NCBI GenBank assembly: GCA_907163375.1
Contig: CAJQUW010007774.1
Coordinates: 421,934-485,933, forward strand
Reading direction: 5' to 3'
Origin: Prostheceraeus crozeri
Taxonomy: Eukaryota > Platyhelminthes > Polycladida > Euryleptidae
Length of the DNA stretch: 64,000 nt
Below the pieces are notes generated by a model. That model was given only the letters and a program-made list of their open reading frames with translations. It did no database searches and was not told the DNA's origin. Position 1 is the first letter of the stretch. Every line of letters starts with the position of its first letter. Made by a program: the position numbers and the translations under genes. Positions 41,301-53,900 of the stretch are shown in pieces.

Positions 41301-42383
41301 GAAACATGGAGAATGTTTATTAGGGTGGTCCACAATTATATTGAAAAAATTAAAAGTTCGAAAAGTCTACCTCTCACCCCCGCATTTTGTGACACTTGGT
41401 AAGAAACGATCGCACAGAAATTTTCAGCTCGATACGATCAAGTTTAGGGGTGCCCCAAAGACCTTGAAGTTAGTGAAAATTGCAAAAAATAGCTATTTTT
41501 TAATACTACTTACACATCACTCCCTGGCAGTTCAAAAATATTTTGTAACTGTTACATATGATATTCCCTTCTTATTGAGGGCAATAAATTATGATATGAT
41601 GATTTTGTAATTAGTAAAGACTCGTAAGGCGTCATTACATGACGAAAAGGCTTATTGATCAGGTGATGACTTCATATCATTTACTTTTTATCGCATTCTT
41701 ATATTTTGTGGCGACTATTATTTGATATTTATTACGATTGATATCATTTGTTTTTAAACTTTAACTTAATCAAAGAAATGTTGCTAAAAATCGATAGGTC
41801 ACCTACTTACAAATCACCCCAGGCTGATCGAATATATCTCGCAATTGATATCAGAAGCTGCTATATAGATCTCGCAATTGATATCATATAAGCTGCTAGA
41901 TGAATGGAAGATTATCATTGCAAGTAATTTACCTCCTTGACGGCATTCGAAAGGATATTTAGGCTATGTGATACATTTCATGTCCTGTTATCATTAAGCA
42001 TGATATTCCCTTTCTATTGAGTGCAGTAAACGTGTAAGATGATAAGTGTAAATCCTTTTCGATAACATAATTTTTCGGCAATGTGATGAAATCAATCAAA
42101 AACGTTAAATGGGTTCTATATGAACTGGTATGATAGAAATTGTATACGTAGAATTGATTTAAATCATTTATTAAAGAAAAACACTTTCTGGTATAATTAA
42201 ATGTATTATTAAAAAAAATATAATAACAGCATATATAAGATCGAATATCGATCGGATGAAAAATTACAGAATGATATGATCACGATTTATGATGGATTAA
42301 GACGTTAAAATAAGAAATTTAGAACAAACAAATTACATAACTATTGATTGAAAATAGATAACGATCACTGTCTAAATCAAGAA
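38385..42383. other. Intergenic desert, minor duplications only
   Basis: 4 kb without recognised genes. Small local duplications were noted: GATATTCCCTT...ATTGAG near 41560 and 42003, and a two-copy TCTCGCAATTGATATCA repeat at about 41835-41895. The open frames (for example 41293-41610) have no recognisable features. Confidence 0.5.
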
Positions 42384-43436
42384 TCACGCGTTTTGGACAA
42401 CTGTTGACTTTCTAGAATCTGGGAAACGTTTTCGATGGGATTCAATTACATGAAATAATTGTCTTTGGTACTCATCCTTCGTCAAAATGGGAAGATAGTC
42501 CTGCATGAGTGCCACTCCTCTCTCGGCAAAGTCATTGGTCACTTTGAGAGAATGTACTCTGTCCCGACACGTAGTATAATCTTCGCAGTCACTCCATATG
42601 GATGGATCGGCATCAAGAAATCCCGATGACGATCCAATCAAGGAGAAAAATCGTCGTGTGGTACTGGTTACGAAATCCGGAATAGTTTTTGATAATAGAT
42701 CAGATTCATGTAAGTCCAGATTTAGTCGTTTATTAGGCCGAGTACTTCCTTCTCTCTGCAAGGATTCTACCATCTTTCTTTTCGTCGTAATATCAATGGA
42801 ATCATCGAAGTAAGACAGACCAACCAACTCCTCTGACAAATACCAGAGATGATTTCTGAATGAATTCGCAGCTGCCTGGGAGATGGCACGGTCATTATAC
42901 AGAAGTAGATCCTTCAGAAATTTCAGATCATTTTTTGGAGCAGATGCGGCGCTCGAGGTGGTGAACCAGTAAGGGATGTACAATGAAACAATGAAGGTTA
43001 CGAACTTCTCTATTCCGTCTTTTTCTGATTTAGTGAGATGAAACTGGTTACGGAATAAATATATCTTCATTGAGTAGATTATCTTCGCCATCCATCTGGC
43101 ACGATGGCAAGCACCGGGACGTTGGATACGCACTCCTCGGGGAGGTTCTTCCCGGACGATAAGTAATGTCAGCTCAAGAAGTTCTTGATAATCATCTCTG
43201 GGCTGTTTATTATCCAATTGATGTTCACAAAAATCAATCAGCTCATTTACTCGTAAAGGAAGATTATCAAGTGGTGAGTATTCTTTCGCATCAATTGAAG
43301 CCCATTTCTGTTTGAATCGTTTGAATATTGGGATATCTGGGCCATTCGATACTATTTTAGTGCAAGCATTGAAAACTTTATCGATCACAGTAGTAAGAAA
43401 ACGGCGAACACTCGACCGGCCCCTCTGGAACGACAT
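42384..43436 (-). CDS. Uncharacterised invertebrate-type protein (about 350 aa), probably mobile-element associated
   Basis: A clear globular, helical protein. Landmarks: VIDKVFNACTKIVSNGPDIP, DDYQELLELTLLIV, the motif GACHRARWMAKIIYSMKIYL, FRNQFHLTKSE, FVTFIVSLYIPYWF, FRNHLWYLSEELVGLSYFDD, LKVTNDFAERGVALMQDY and LTKDEYQRQLFHVIE, ending SRKSTVVQNA. I recall uncharacterised proteins with ARWMAK, HLWYLSEE and NDxAERG motifs being widespread and multicopy in hydrozoan and arthropod genomes, which suggests a mobile element. No catalytic motif or family name can be assigned. The open frame continues upstream to 43793, but that part is satellite sequence, so I place the start at the Met at 43436. 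True coding may begin a little further in, near 43400. Confidence 0.6.
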   Translation of the reverse strand: MSFQRGRSSVRRFLTTVIDKVFNACTKIVSNGPDIPIFKRFKQKWASIDAKEYSPLDNLPLRVNELIDFCEHQLDNKQPRDDYQELLELTLLIVREEPPRGVRIQRPGACHRARWMAKIIYSMKIYLFRNQFHLTKSEKDGIEKFVTFIVSLYIPYWFTTSSAASAPKNDLKFLKDLLLYNDRAISQAAANSFRNHLWYLSEELVGLSYFDDSIDITTKRKMVESLQREGSTRPNKRLNLDLHESDLLSKTIPDFVTSTTRRFFSLIGSSSGFLDADPSIWSDCEDYTTCRDRVHSLKVTNDFAERGVALMQDYLPILTKDEYQRQLFHVIESHRKRFPDSRKSTVVQNA

Positions 43437-43631
43437 AGGTCTGTCGTGGTGTGCCGGCCAGGTTGGTTCGCAAACTGTTCGCTGACGTCCCCCCCCCTCT
43501 GGAACGACAGAGTGTCGTGGTGGACTTGGGCGGCCGCCAGGATTAGTCTTGAGGCTATAGTGTGTGATGTTTTTCGTGCAATCTGCTGAATGTTGGGTTG
43601 TAAAATGGGCTGTTTCGAGTGGAAGGAGTGG
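43437..43631. other. Boundary region between the uncharacterised gene and the satellite array
   Basis: Contains two copies of CCCCTCTGGAACGAC..GTCGTGGTG (one starting at about 43420, the other at about 43494) and stray pieces of the satellite motif CTGACGTCCCCCC. It looks like scrambled satellite edge joined to the gene's 5' flank. Confidence 0.5.
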
Positions 43632-44219
43632 TCGGATGAGAAAACGGAGGCCAGATTCGGATTCAGCGTGAAATTCTGCATCCGTATGGTGAATTTGAAC
43701 GCAATCGGAGAGAAAAAATTTTCGCTGACGTCCCCCCCCTCTGGACAGCTTGCTTCGATTTTGGCTTCCAGTGGACGGATTTTGTCGTGCCATAGCTCGT
43801 TTGAAAGCTAAGAGTGAGACAAATTCAGTGAAAGAATCGGCTTGTTCCTATCTGTCTTCGTTTAGATGTGAGACGCCATTTAAGATTTTGGGACATTGTC
43901 GAAAAACGACAGAGTTAGAATTTGGGACGTTTTGGGCTGTAGCTTCAAAACGAAGCATCGGATTGGAAAACGGATTTCAGATTTGGAATCAGCGTGAAAT
44001 TCTGTATCTGTATGGTGAGTTTCAAGTCAATCGGAGAGAAAAAATTTTCAACATTTTTCGAAAAAACGACAGAGTTAGAATTTGGGACGTTTTGGTGTGT
44101 AGCGCCCAAACGAAGCATCGGATGAGAAAACGGAGGCCAGATTCGGATTCAGCGTGAAATTCTGCATCGGTATGGTGAATTTGAACGCCATCGGAGAGAA
44201 AAAATTTTCGCTGACGTCC

Positions 44220-45780
44220 CCCCTGGACTGCTTGCTTCGATTTTGGCTTCCAGTGGACGGATTTTGTCGTGCCATAGCTCGTTTGAAAGCTAAGAGTGAG
44301 ACAAATTCAGTGAAAGAAACGGCTTGTTCCTATCTGGCTTCATTCAAAAGTTAGAGCGGTTACAAGATTTTAGGTCGGAGCTCACCTGAAAAAATCCTAA
44401 GTGTCAGAGTGACTTTGTATGGGTAAAATTTTGAAAATTTTCCGAAGTGTGGAATTTCGACCTGGGACCGTCACCAAAACATTTTTCATCAAATTTTCAA
44501 ATTTCACTGACCTCCCCCCCTCTGGACAGCTAGCTTCAATCTTGGCTTCCAGTGGATGGATTTTGTCGTGCCATAGCTCGTTTGAAAGCTAAGAGTGAGA
44601 CAAATTCAGTGAAAGAAACGGCTTGTTCCTATCTGGCTTCATTCAAAAGTTAGAGCGGTTACAAGATTTTAGGTCGGAGCTCACCTGAAAAAATCCTAAG
44701 TGTCAGAGTGGCTTTGTATGGGTAAAATTTTGAAAATTTTCCAAAGTGTGGAATTTCGACCTGGGGCCGTCACCAAAACATTTTTCATCAAATTTTCAAA
44801 TTTCACTGACCTCCCCCCCCTCTGGACAGCTAGCTTCAATCTTGGCTTCCAGTGGATGGATTTTGTCGTGCCATAGCTCGTTTGAAAGCTAAGAGTGAGA
44901 CAAATTCAGTGAAAGAAACGGCTTGTTCCTATCTGGCTTCATTCAAAAGTTAGAGCGGTTACAAGATTTTAGGTCGGAGCTCACCTGAAAAAATCCTAAG
45001 TGTCAGAGTGACTTTGTATGGGTAAAATTTTGAAAATTTTCCGAAGTGTGGAATTTCGACCTGGGACCGTCACCAAAACATTTTTCATCAAATTTTCAAA
45101 TTTCACTGACCTCCCCCCCTCTGGACAGCTAGCTTCAATCTTGGCTTCCAGTGGATGGATTTTGTCGTGCCATAGCTCGTTTGAAAGCTAAGAGTGAGAC
45201 AAATTCAGTGAAAGAAACGGCTTGTTCCTATCTGGCTTCATTCAAAAGTTAGAGCGGTTACAAGATTTTAGGTCGGAGCTCGCTCACCTGAAAAAATCCT
45301 AAGTGTCAGAGTGGCTTTGTATGGGTAAAATTTTGAAAATTTTCCAAAGTGTGGAATTTCGACCTGGGACCGTCACCAAAACATTTTTCATCAAATTTTC
45401 AAATTTCACTGACCTCCCCCCCCTCTGGACAGCTAGCTTCAATCTTGGCTTCCAGTGGATGGATTTTGTCGTGCCATAGCTCGTTTGAAAGCTAAGAGTG
45501 AGACAAATTCAGTGAAAGAAACGGCTTGTTCCTATCTGGCTTCATTCAAAAGTTAGAGCGGTTACAAGATTTTAGGTCGGAGCTCACCTGAAAAAATCCT
45601 AAGTGTCAGAGTGGCTTTGTATGGGTAAAATTTTGAAAATTTTCCAAAGTGTGGAATTTCGACCTGGGGCCGTCACCAAAACATTTTTCATCAAATTTTC
45701 AAATTTCACTGACCTCCCCCCCTCTGGACAGCTTGCTTCGATCTTGGCTTCCAGTGGACGGATTTTGTCGTGCGATAGCT
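44220..45780 (+). repeat. Divergent 300-bp satellite sub-block (type C units)
   Basis: Five successive units of 298-303 bp share the first part of segment X, then diverge at GGCTTCATTCAAAAGTTAG into a different roughly 210-bp segment (GCGGTTACAAGATTTTAGGT ... TTTCATCAAATTTTCAAATT). A sixth unit of this type lies at about 46170-46470. This type is absent from the remaining 17 kb. Confidence 0.9.
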
Positions 45781-46170
45781 CGTTTGAAAGCTAAGAGTGA
45801 GACAAATTCAGTGAAAGAATCGGCTTGTTCCTATCTGTCTTCGTTTAGATGTGAGACGCCATTTAAGATTTTGGGACATTGTCGAAAAACGACAGAGTTA
45901 GAATTTGGGACGTTTTGGGCTGTAGCTTCAAAACGAAGCATCGGATTGGAAAACGGATTTCAGATTTGGAATCAGCGTGAAATTCTCTATCTGTATGGTG
46001 AGTTTCAAGTCAATCGGTGAGAAAAAATTTTCAACATTTTTCGAAAAACCGACAGAGTTAGAATTTGGGACGTTTTGGTGTGTAGCGCCCAAACGAATTT
46101 GAACGCCATCAAAAATTTTCGCTGACGTCCCCCCCCTCTGGACAGCTTGCTTCGATTTTGGCTTCCAGTG
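45757..46170 (+). repeat. XYY satellite unit with internal deletion (about 416 bp)
   Basis: One XYY-type unit sits between type C blocks. Its second Y module lacks about 70 bp around AACGAATTTGAACGCC, giving a 416-bp spacing instead of 485. Confidence 0.75.
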
Positions 46171-46796
46171 GACGGATTTTGTCGTGCCATAGCTCGTTTG
46201 AAAGCTAAGAGTGAGACAAATTCAGTGAAAGAAACGGCTTGTTCCTATCTGTCTTCATTCAAAAGTTAGAGCGGTTACAAGATTTTAGGTCGGAGCTCGC
46301 TCACCTGAAAAAATCCTAAGTGTCAGAGTGACTTTGTATGGGTAAAATTTTGAAAATTTTCCGAAGTGTGGAATTTCGACCTGGGACCGTCACCAAAACA
46401 TTTTTCATCAAATTTTCAAATTTCACTGACCTCCCCCCCCTCTGGACAGCTAGCTTCAATCTTGGCTTCCAGTGGATGGATTTTGTCGTGCCATAGCTCG
46501 TTTGAAAGCTAAGAGTGAGACAAATTCAGTGAAAGAATCGGCTTGTTCCTATCTGTCTTCGTTTAGATGTGAGACGCCATTTAAGATTTTGGGACATTGG
46601 CGAAAAACGACAGAGTTAGAATTTGGGACGTTTTGGGCTGTAGCTTCAAAACGAAGCATCGGATGAGAAAACGGATTTCAGATTTGGAATCAGCGTGAAA
46701 TTCTGCATCGGTATGGTGAGTTTCAAGTCAATCGGAGAGAAAAATTTTCGCTGACGTCCCCCCCCCCTGGACAGCTCGCTTCGATCTTGGCTTCCA

Positions 46797-47122
46797 GTGG
46801 ACGGATTTTGTCGTGCCATAGCTCGTTTGAAAGCTAAGAGTGAGACAAATTCACTGAAAGAAACGGCTTGTTCATATCTGTCTTCGTTTAGATGTGAGAC
46901 GCCATTTAAGATTTTGGGACATTGGCGAAAAACGACAGAGTTAGAATTTTGGACGTTTTTGGGCTGTAGCGTCAAAACGAAGCATCGGATGGGAAAACGG
47001 ATTTCAGATTTGGAATCAGCGTCAAATTCTCTATCAACATGGTGAGTTTCAAGTCAATCGGAGAGAAAAATTTTCGCTGACGTCCCCCCCCTCTGGAGAG
47101 CTCGCTTCAATCTTGGCTTCTA
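46797..47122 (+). repeat. Representative XY satellite unit (326 bp)
   Basis: Contains one X and one Y module. GCTTC-AAAAC-GAAGC-type short hairpins and a TATGGTGAGTTTCAAG donor-like string are present in array units. Confidence 0.9.
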
Positions 47123-47447
47123 GTGGACGGATTTTGTCGTGCCATAGCTCGTTTGAAAGCTAAGAGTGAGACAAATTCACTGAAAGAATCGGCTTGTTCA
47201 TATCTGTCTTCGTTTAGATGTGAGACGCCATTTAAGATTTTGGGACATTGGCGAAAAACGACAGAGTTAGAATTTGGGACGTTTTGGGCTGTAGCGTCAA
47301 AACGAAGCATCGGATGGGAAAACGGATTTCAGATTTGGAATCAGCGTGAAATTCTCTATCAACATGGTGAGTTTCAAGTCAATCGGAGAGAAAAATTTTC
47401 GCTGACGTCCCCCCCCTCTGGAGAGCTCGCTTCGATCTTGGCTTCTA

Positions 47448-47933
47448 GTGGACGGATTTTGTCGTGCCATAGCTCGTTTGAAAGCTAAGAGTGAGACAAA
47501 TTCACTGAAAGAATCGGCTTGTTCATATCTGTCTTCGTTTAGATGTGAGACGCCATTTAAGATTTTGGGACATTGGCGAAAAACGACAGAGTTAGAATTT
47601 TGGACGTTTTGGGCTGTAGCGTCAAAACGAAGCATCGGATGGGAAAACGGATTTCAGATTTGGAATCAGCGTCAAATTCTCTATCTGTATGGTGAGTTTC
47701 AAGTCAATCGGCGAGAAAAAATTTTCAACATTTTTCGAAAAAACGACAGAGTTAGAATTTGGGACGTTTTTGGGCTGTAGCGCCAAAACGAACCATCGGA
47801 TGAGAAAACGGAGGCCAGATTCGGATTCAGCGTGAAATTCTGCATCGGTATGGTGAATTTGAACGCAATCGGAGAGAAAAATTTTCGCTGACGTCCCCCC
47901 CCTCTGGACAGCTCGCTTCGATCTTGGCTTCTA
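47448..47933 (+). repeat. Representative XYY satellite unit (486 bp)
   Basis: Contains one X and two Y modules. The first Y joins the second at TTTTCAACATTTTTCGAAAA. The second Y of such units carries GGAGGCCAGATTCGG where the first usually has GGATTTCAGATTTGG, so the two Y positions have diverged and then been co-amplified as a higher-order unit. Confidence 0.9.
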
Positions 47934-50900
47934 GTGGACGGATTTTGTCGTGCCATAGCTCGTTTGAAAGCTAAGAGTGAGACAAATTCACTGAAAGAAA
48001 CGGCTTGTTCATATCTGTCTTCGTTTAGATGTGAGACGCCATTTAAGATTTTGGGACATTGGCGAAAAAACGACAGAGTTAGAATTTGGGACGTTTTGGG
48101 CTGTAGCTTCAAAACGAAGCATCGGATTGGAAAACGGATTTCAGATTTGGAATCAGCGTGAAATTCTCTATCAACATGGTGAGTTTCAAGTCAATCGGAG
48201 AGAAAAATTTTCGCTGACGTCCCCCCCCTCTGGAGAGCTCGCTTCGATCTTGGCTTCCAGTGGACGGATTTTGTCGTGCCATAGCTCGTTTGAAAGCTAA
48301 GAGTGAGACAAATTCACTGAAAGAATCGGCTTGTTCATATCTGTCTTCGTTTAGATGTGAGACGCCATTTAAGATTTTGGGACATTGGCGAAAAAACGAC
48401 AGAGTTAGAATTTGGGACGTTTTGGGCTGTAGCTTCAAAACGAAGCATCGGATTGGAAAACGGATTTCAGATTTGGATTCAGCGTGAAATTCTGCATCGG
48501 TATGGTGAGTTTCAAGTCAATCGGAGAGAAAAATTTTCGCTGACGTCCCCCCCCCCTCTGGACAGCTCGCTTCGATCTTGGCTTCTAGTGGACGGATTTT
48601 GTCGTGCCATAGCTCGTTTGAAAGCTAAGAGTGAGACAAATTCACTGAAACAAACGGCTTGTTCATATCTGTCTTCGTTTAGATGTGAGACGCCATTTAA
48701 GATTTTGGACATTGGCGAAAAACGACAGAGTTAGAATTTGGGACGTTTTGGGCTGTAGCGCCAAAACGAAGCATCGGATTGGAAAACGGATTTCAGATTT
48801 GGAATCAGCGTGAAATTCTCTATCAACATGGTGAGTTTCAAGTCAATCGGAGAGAAAAAGTTTCGCTGACGTCCCCCCCCTCGGGAGAGCTCGCTTCGAT
48901 CTTGGCTTCCAGTGGACGGATTTTGTCGTGCCATAGCTCGTTTGAAAGCTAAGAGTGAGACAAATTCACTGAAAGAATCGGCTTGTTCATATCTGTCTTC
49001 GTTTAGATGTGAGACGCCATTTAAGATTTTGGGACATTGGCGAAAAACGACAGAGTTCGAATTTGGGACGTTTTGGGCTGTAGCTTCAAAACGAAGCATC
49101 GGATTGGAAAACGGATTTCAGATTTGGAATCAGCGTCAAATTCTCTATCTGTATGGTGAGTTTCAAGTCAATCGGCGAGAAAAAATTTTCAACATTTTTC
49201 GAAAAAACGACAGAGTTAGAATTTGGGACGTTTTTTGGCTGTAGCGCCAAAACGAACCATCGGATGAGAAAACGGAGGCCAGATTCGGATTCAGCGTGAA
49301 ATTCTGCATCGGTATGGTGAGTTTCAAGTCAATCGGAGAGAAAAATTTTCGCTGACCCCCCCCCTCGGGAGAGCTCGCTTCGATCTTGGCTTCCAGTGGA
49401 CGGATTTTGTCGTGCCATAGCTCGTTTGAAAGCTAAGAGTGAGACAAATTCACTGAAAGAATCGGCTTGTTCATATCTGTCTTCGTTTAGATGTGAGACG
49501 CCATTTAAGATTTTGGGACATTGGCGAAAAACGACAGAGTTAGAATTTGGGACGTTTTGGGCTGTAGCGCCAAAACGAAGCATCGGATGGGAAAACGGAT
49601 TTCAGATTTGGAATCAGCGTCAAATTCTCTATCAACATGGTGAGTTTCAAGTCAATCGGAGAGAAAAATTTTCGCTGACGTCCCCCCCCTCTGGAGAGCT
49701 CGCTTCGATCTTGGCTTCTAGTGGACGGATTTTGTCGTGCCATAGCTCGTTTGAAAGCTAAGAGTGAGACAAATTCACTGAAAGAATCGGCTTGTTCATA
49801 TCTGTCTTCGTTTAGATGTGAGACGCCATTTAAGATTTTGGGACATTGGCGAAAAACGACAGAGTTAGAATTTTGGACGTTTTGGGCTGTAGCGTCAAAA
49901 CGAAGCATCGGATGGGAAAACGGATTTCAGATTTGGAATCAGCGTCAAATTTTCTATCTGTATGGTGAGTTTCAAGTCAATCGGCGAGAAAAAATTTTCA
50001 ACATTTTTCGAAAAAACGACAGAATTAGAATTTGGGACGTTTTTGGGCTGTAGCGCCAAAACGAAGCATCGGATGGGAAAACGGAGGCCAGATTTGGAAT
50101 CAGCGTCAAATTCTCTATCAACATGGTGAGTTTCAAGTCAATCGGAGAGAAAAATTTTCGCTGACGTCCCCCCCCTCTGGAGAGCTCGCTTCGATCTTGG
50201 CTTCTAGTGGACGGATTTTGTCGTGCCATAGCTCGTTTGAAAGCTAAGAGTGAGACAAATTCACTGAAAGAATCGGCTTGTTCATATCTGTCTTCGTTTA
50301 GATGTGAGACGCCATTAAAGATTTTGGGACATTGGCGAAAAACGACAGAGTTAGAATTTGGGACGTTTTGGGCTGTAGCTTCAAAACGAAGCATCGGATG
50401 GGAAAACGGATTTCAGATTTGGAATCAGCGTGAAATTCTCTATCAACATGGTGAGTTTCAAGTCAATCGGAGAGAAAAAATTTTCGCTGACGTCCCCCCC
50501 CTCGGGAGAGCTCGCTTCGATCTTGGCTTCCAGTGGACGGATTTTGTCGTGCCATAGCTCGTTTGAAAGCTAAGAGTGAGACAAATTCAGTGAAATAATC
50601 GGCTTGTTCATATCTGTCTTCGTTTAGATGTGAGACGCCATTTAAGATTTTGGGACATTGGCGAAAAACGACAGAGTTAGAATTTGGGACGTTTTGGGCT
50701 GTAGCTTCAAAACGAAGCATCGGATTGGAAAACGGATTTCAGATTTGGAATCAGCGTGAAATTCTCTATCTGTATGGTGAGTTTCAAGTCAATCGCGAGA
50801 AAAAATTTTCAACATTTTTCGAAAAAACGACAGAGTTAGAATTTGGGACGTTTTGGGCTGTAGCGCCAAAACGAACCATCGGATGAGAAAACGGAGGCCA

Positions 50901-53900
50901 GATTCGGATTCAGCGTGAAATTCTGCATCGGTATGGTGAGTTTCAAGTCAATCGGAGAGAAAAAGTTTCGCTGACCCCCCCCCCTCGGGAGAGCTCGCTT
51001 CGATCTTGGCTTCCAGTGGACGGATTTGTCGTGCCATAGCTCGTTTGAAAGCTAAGAGTGAGACAAATTCACTGAAAGAAACGGCTTGTTCATATCTGTC
51101 TTCGTTTAGATGTGAGACGCCATTTAAGATTTTGGGACATTGGCGAAAAACGACAGAGTTAGAATTTGGGACGTTTTGGGCTGTAGCGCCAAAACGAAGC
51201 ATCGGATGAGAAAACGGAGGCCGGATTCGGATTCAGCGTGAAATTCTCTATCTGTATGGTGAGTTTCAAGTCAATCGGAGAGAAAAAATTTTCGCTGACG
51301 TCCCCCCCCTCTGGAGAGCTCGCTTCGATCTTGGCTTCCAGTGGACGGATTTTGTCGTGCCATAGCTCGTTTGAAAGCTAAGAGTGAGACAAATTCACTG
51401 AAACAAACGGCTTGTTCATATCTGTCTTCGTTTAGATGTGAGACGCCATTTAAGATTTTGGGACATTGGCGAAAAACGACAGAGTTAGAATTTGGGACGT
51501 TTTGGGCTGTAGCGTCAAAACGAAGCATCGGATGGGAAAACGGATTTCAGATTTGGAATCAGCGTGAAATTCTCTATCTGTATGGTGAGTTTCAAGTCAA
51601 TCGGCGAGAAAAAATTTTCAACATTTTTCGAAAAAACGACAGAGTTAGAATTTGGGACGTTTTGGGCTGTAGCGCCAAAACGAAGCATCGGATGAGAAAA
51701 CGGAGGCCAGATTCGGATTCAGCGTGAAATTCTGCATCGGTATGGTGAGTTTCAAGTCAATCGGAGAGAAAAAGTTTCGCTGACGTCCCCCCCTCGGGAG
51801 AGCTCGCTTCGATCTTGGCTTCCAGTGGACGGATTTTGTCGTGCCATAGCTCGTTTGAAAGCTAAGAGTGAGACAAATTCACTGAAAGAAACGGCTTGTT
51901 CATATCTGTCTTCGTTTAGATGTAAGACGCCATTTAAGATTTTGGGACATTGGCGAAAAACGACAGAGTTAGAATTTTGGACGTTTTGGGCTGTAGCGTC
52001 AAAACGAAGCATCGGATGGGAAAACGGATTTCAGATTTGGAATCAGCGTGAAATTCTCTATCTGTATGGTGAGTTTCAAGTCAATCGGCGAGAAAAAATT
52101 TTCAACATTTTTCGAAAAAACGACAGAGTTAGAATTTGGGACGTTTTGGGCTGTAGCGCCAAAACGAAGCATCGGATGAGAAAACGGAGGCCAGATTCGG
52201 ATTCAGCGTGAAATTCTGCATCGGTATGGTGAATTTGAACGCAATCGGAGAGAAAAATTTTCGCTGACGTCCCCCCCCCTCGGGAGAGCTCGCTTCGATC
52301 TTGGCTTCTAGTGGACGGATTTTGTCGTGCCATAGCTCGTTTGAAAGCTAAGAGTGAGACAAATTCAGTGAAACAAACGGCTTGTTCATATCTGTCTTCG
52401 TTTAGATGTGAGACGCCATTTAAGATTTTGGGACATTGGCGAAAAACGACAGAGTTAGAATTTGGGACGTTTTGGGCTGTAGCGCCAAAACGAAGCATCG
52501 GATTGGAAAACGGATTTCAGATTTGGAATCAGCGTGAAATTCTCTATCTGTATGGTGAGTTTCAAGTCAATCGGAGAGAAAAAATTTTCGCTGACGTCCC
52601 CCCCCTCGGGAGAGCTAGCTTCGATTTTGGCTTCCAGTGGACGGATTTTGTCGTGCCATAGCTCGTTGAAAGCTAAGAGTGAGACAAATTCACTGAAAGA
52701 ATCGGCTTGTTCATATCTGTCTTCGTTTAGATGTGAGACGCCATTTAAGATTTTGGGACATTGGCGAAAAACGACAGAGTTAGAATTTGGGACGTTTTGG
52801 GCTGTAGCGCCAAAACGAAGCATCGGATTGGAAAACGGATTTCAGATTTGGAATCAGCGTGAAATTCTCTATCGGTATGGTGAGTTTCAAGTCAATCGGA
52901 GAGAAAAATTTTCGCTGACGTCCCCCCCCCTCTGGACAGCTCGCTTCGATCTTGGCTTCTAGTGGACGGATTTTGTCGTGCCATAGCTCGTTTGAAAGCT
53001 AAGAGTGAGACAAATTCACTGAAAGAAACGGCTTGTTCATATCTGTCTTCGTTTAGATGTGAGACGCCATTTAAGATTTTGGGACATTGGCGAAAAACGA
53101 CAGAGTTAGAATTTGGGACGTTTTGGGCTGTAGCGTCAAAACGAAGCATCGGATTGGAAAACGGATTTCAGATTTGGAATCAGCGTGAAATTCTCTATCT
53201 GTATGGTGAGTTTCAAGTCAATCGGCGAGAAAAAATTTTCAACATTTTTCGAAAAAACGACAGAGTTAGAATTTGGGACGTTTTGGGCTGTAGCGCCAAA
53301 ACGAAGCATCGGATGAGAAAACGGAGGCCAGATTCGGATTCAGCGTGAAATTCTGCATCGGTATGGTGAATTTGAAGTCAATCGGAGAGAAAAATTTTCG
53401 CTGACGTCCCCCCCCCCTCTGGAGAGCTCGCTTCGATCTTGGCTTCCAGTGGACGGATTTTGTCGTGCCATAGCTCGTTTGAAAGCTAAGAGTGAGACAA
53501 ATTCACTGAAAGAATCGGCTTGTTCATATCTGTCTTCGTTTAGATGTGAGACCCATTTAAGATTTTGGGACATTGGCGAAAAACGACAGAGTTAGAATTT
53601 GGGACGTTTTGGGCTGTAGCGCCAAAACGAAGCATCGGATTGGAAAACGGATTTCAGATTTGGAATCAGCGTGAAATTCTCTATCTGTATGGTGAGTTTC
53701 AAGTCAATCGGAGAGAAAAATTTTCGCTGACGTCCCCCCCCTCTGGAGAGCTCGCTTCGATCTTGGCTTCTAGTGGACGGATTTTGTCGTGCCATAGCTC
53801 GTTTGAAAGCTAAGAGTGAGACAAATTCACTGAAAGAATCGGCTTGTTCATATCTGTCTTCGTTTAGATGTGAGACGCCATTTAAGATTTTGGGACATTG

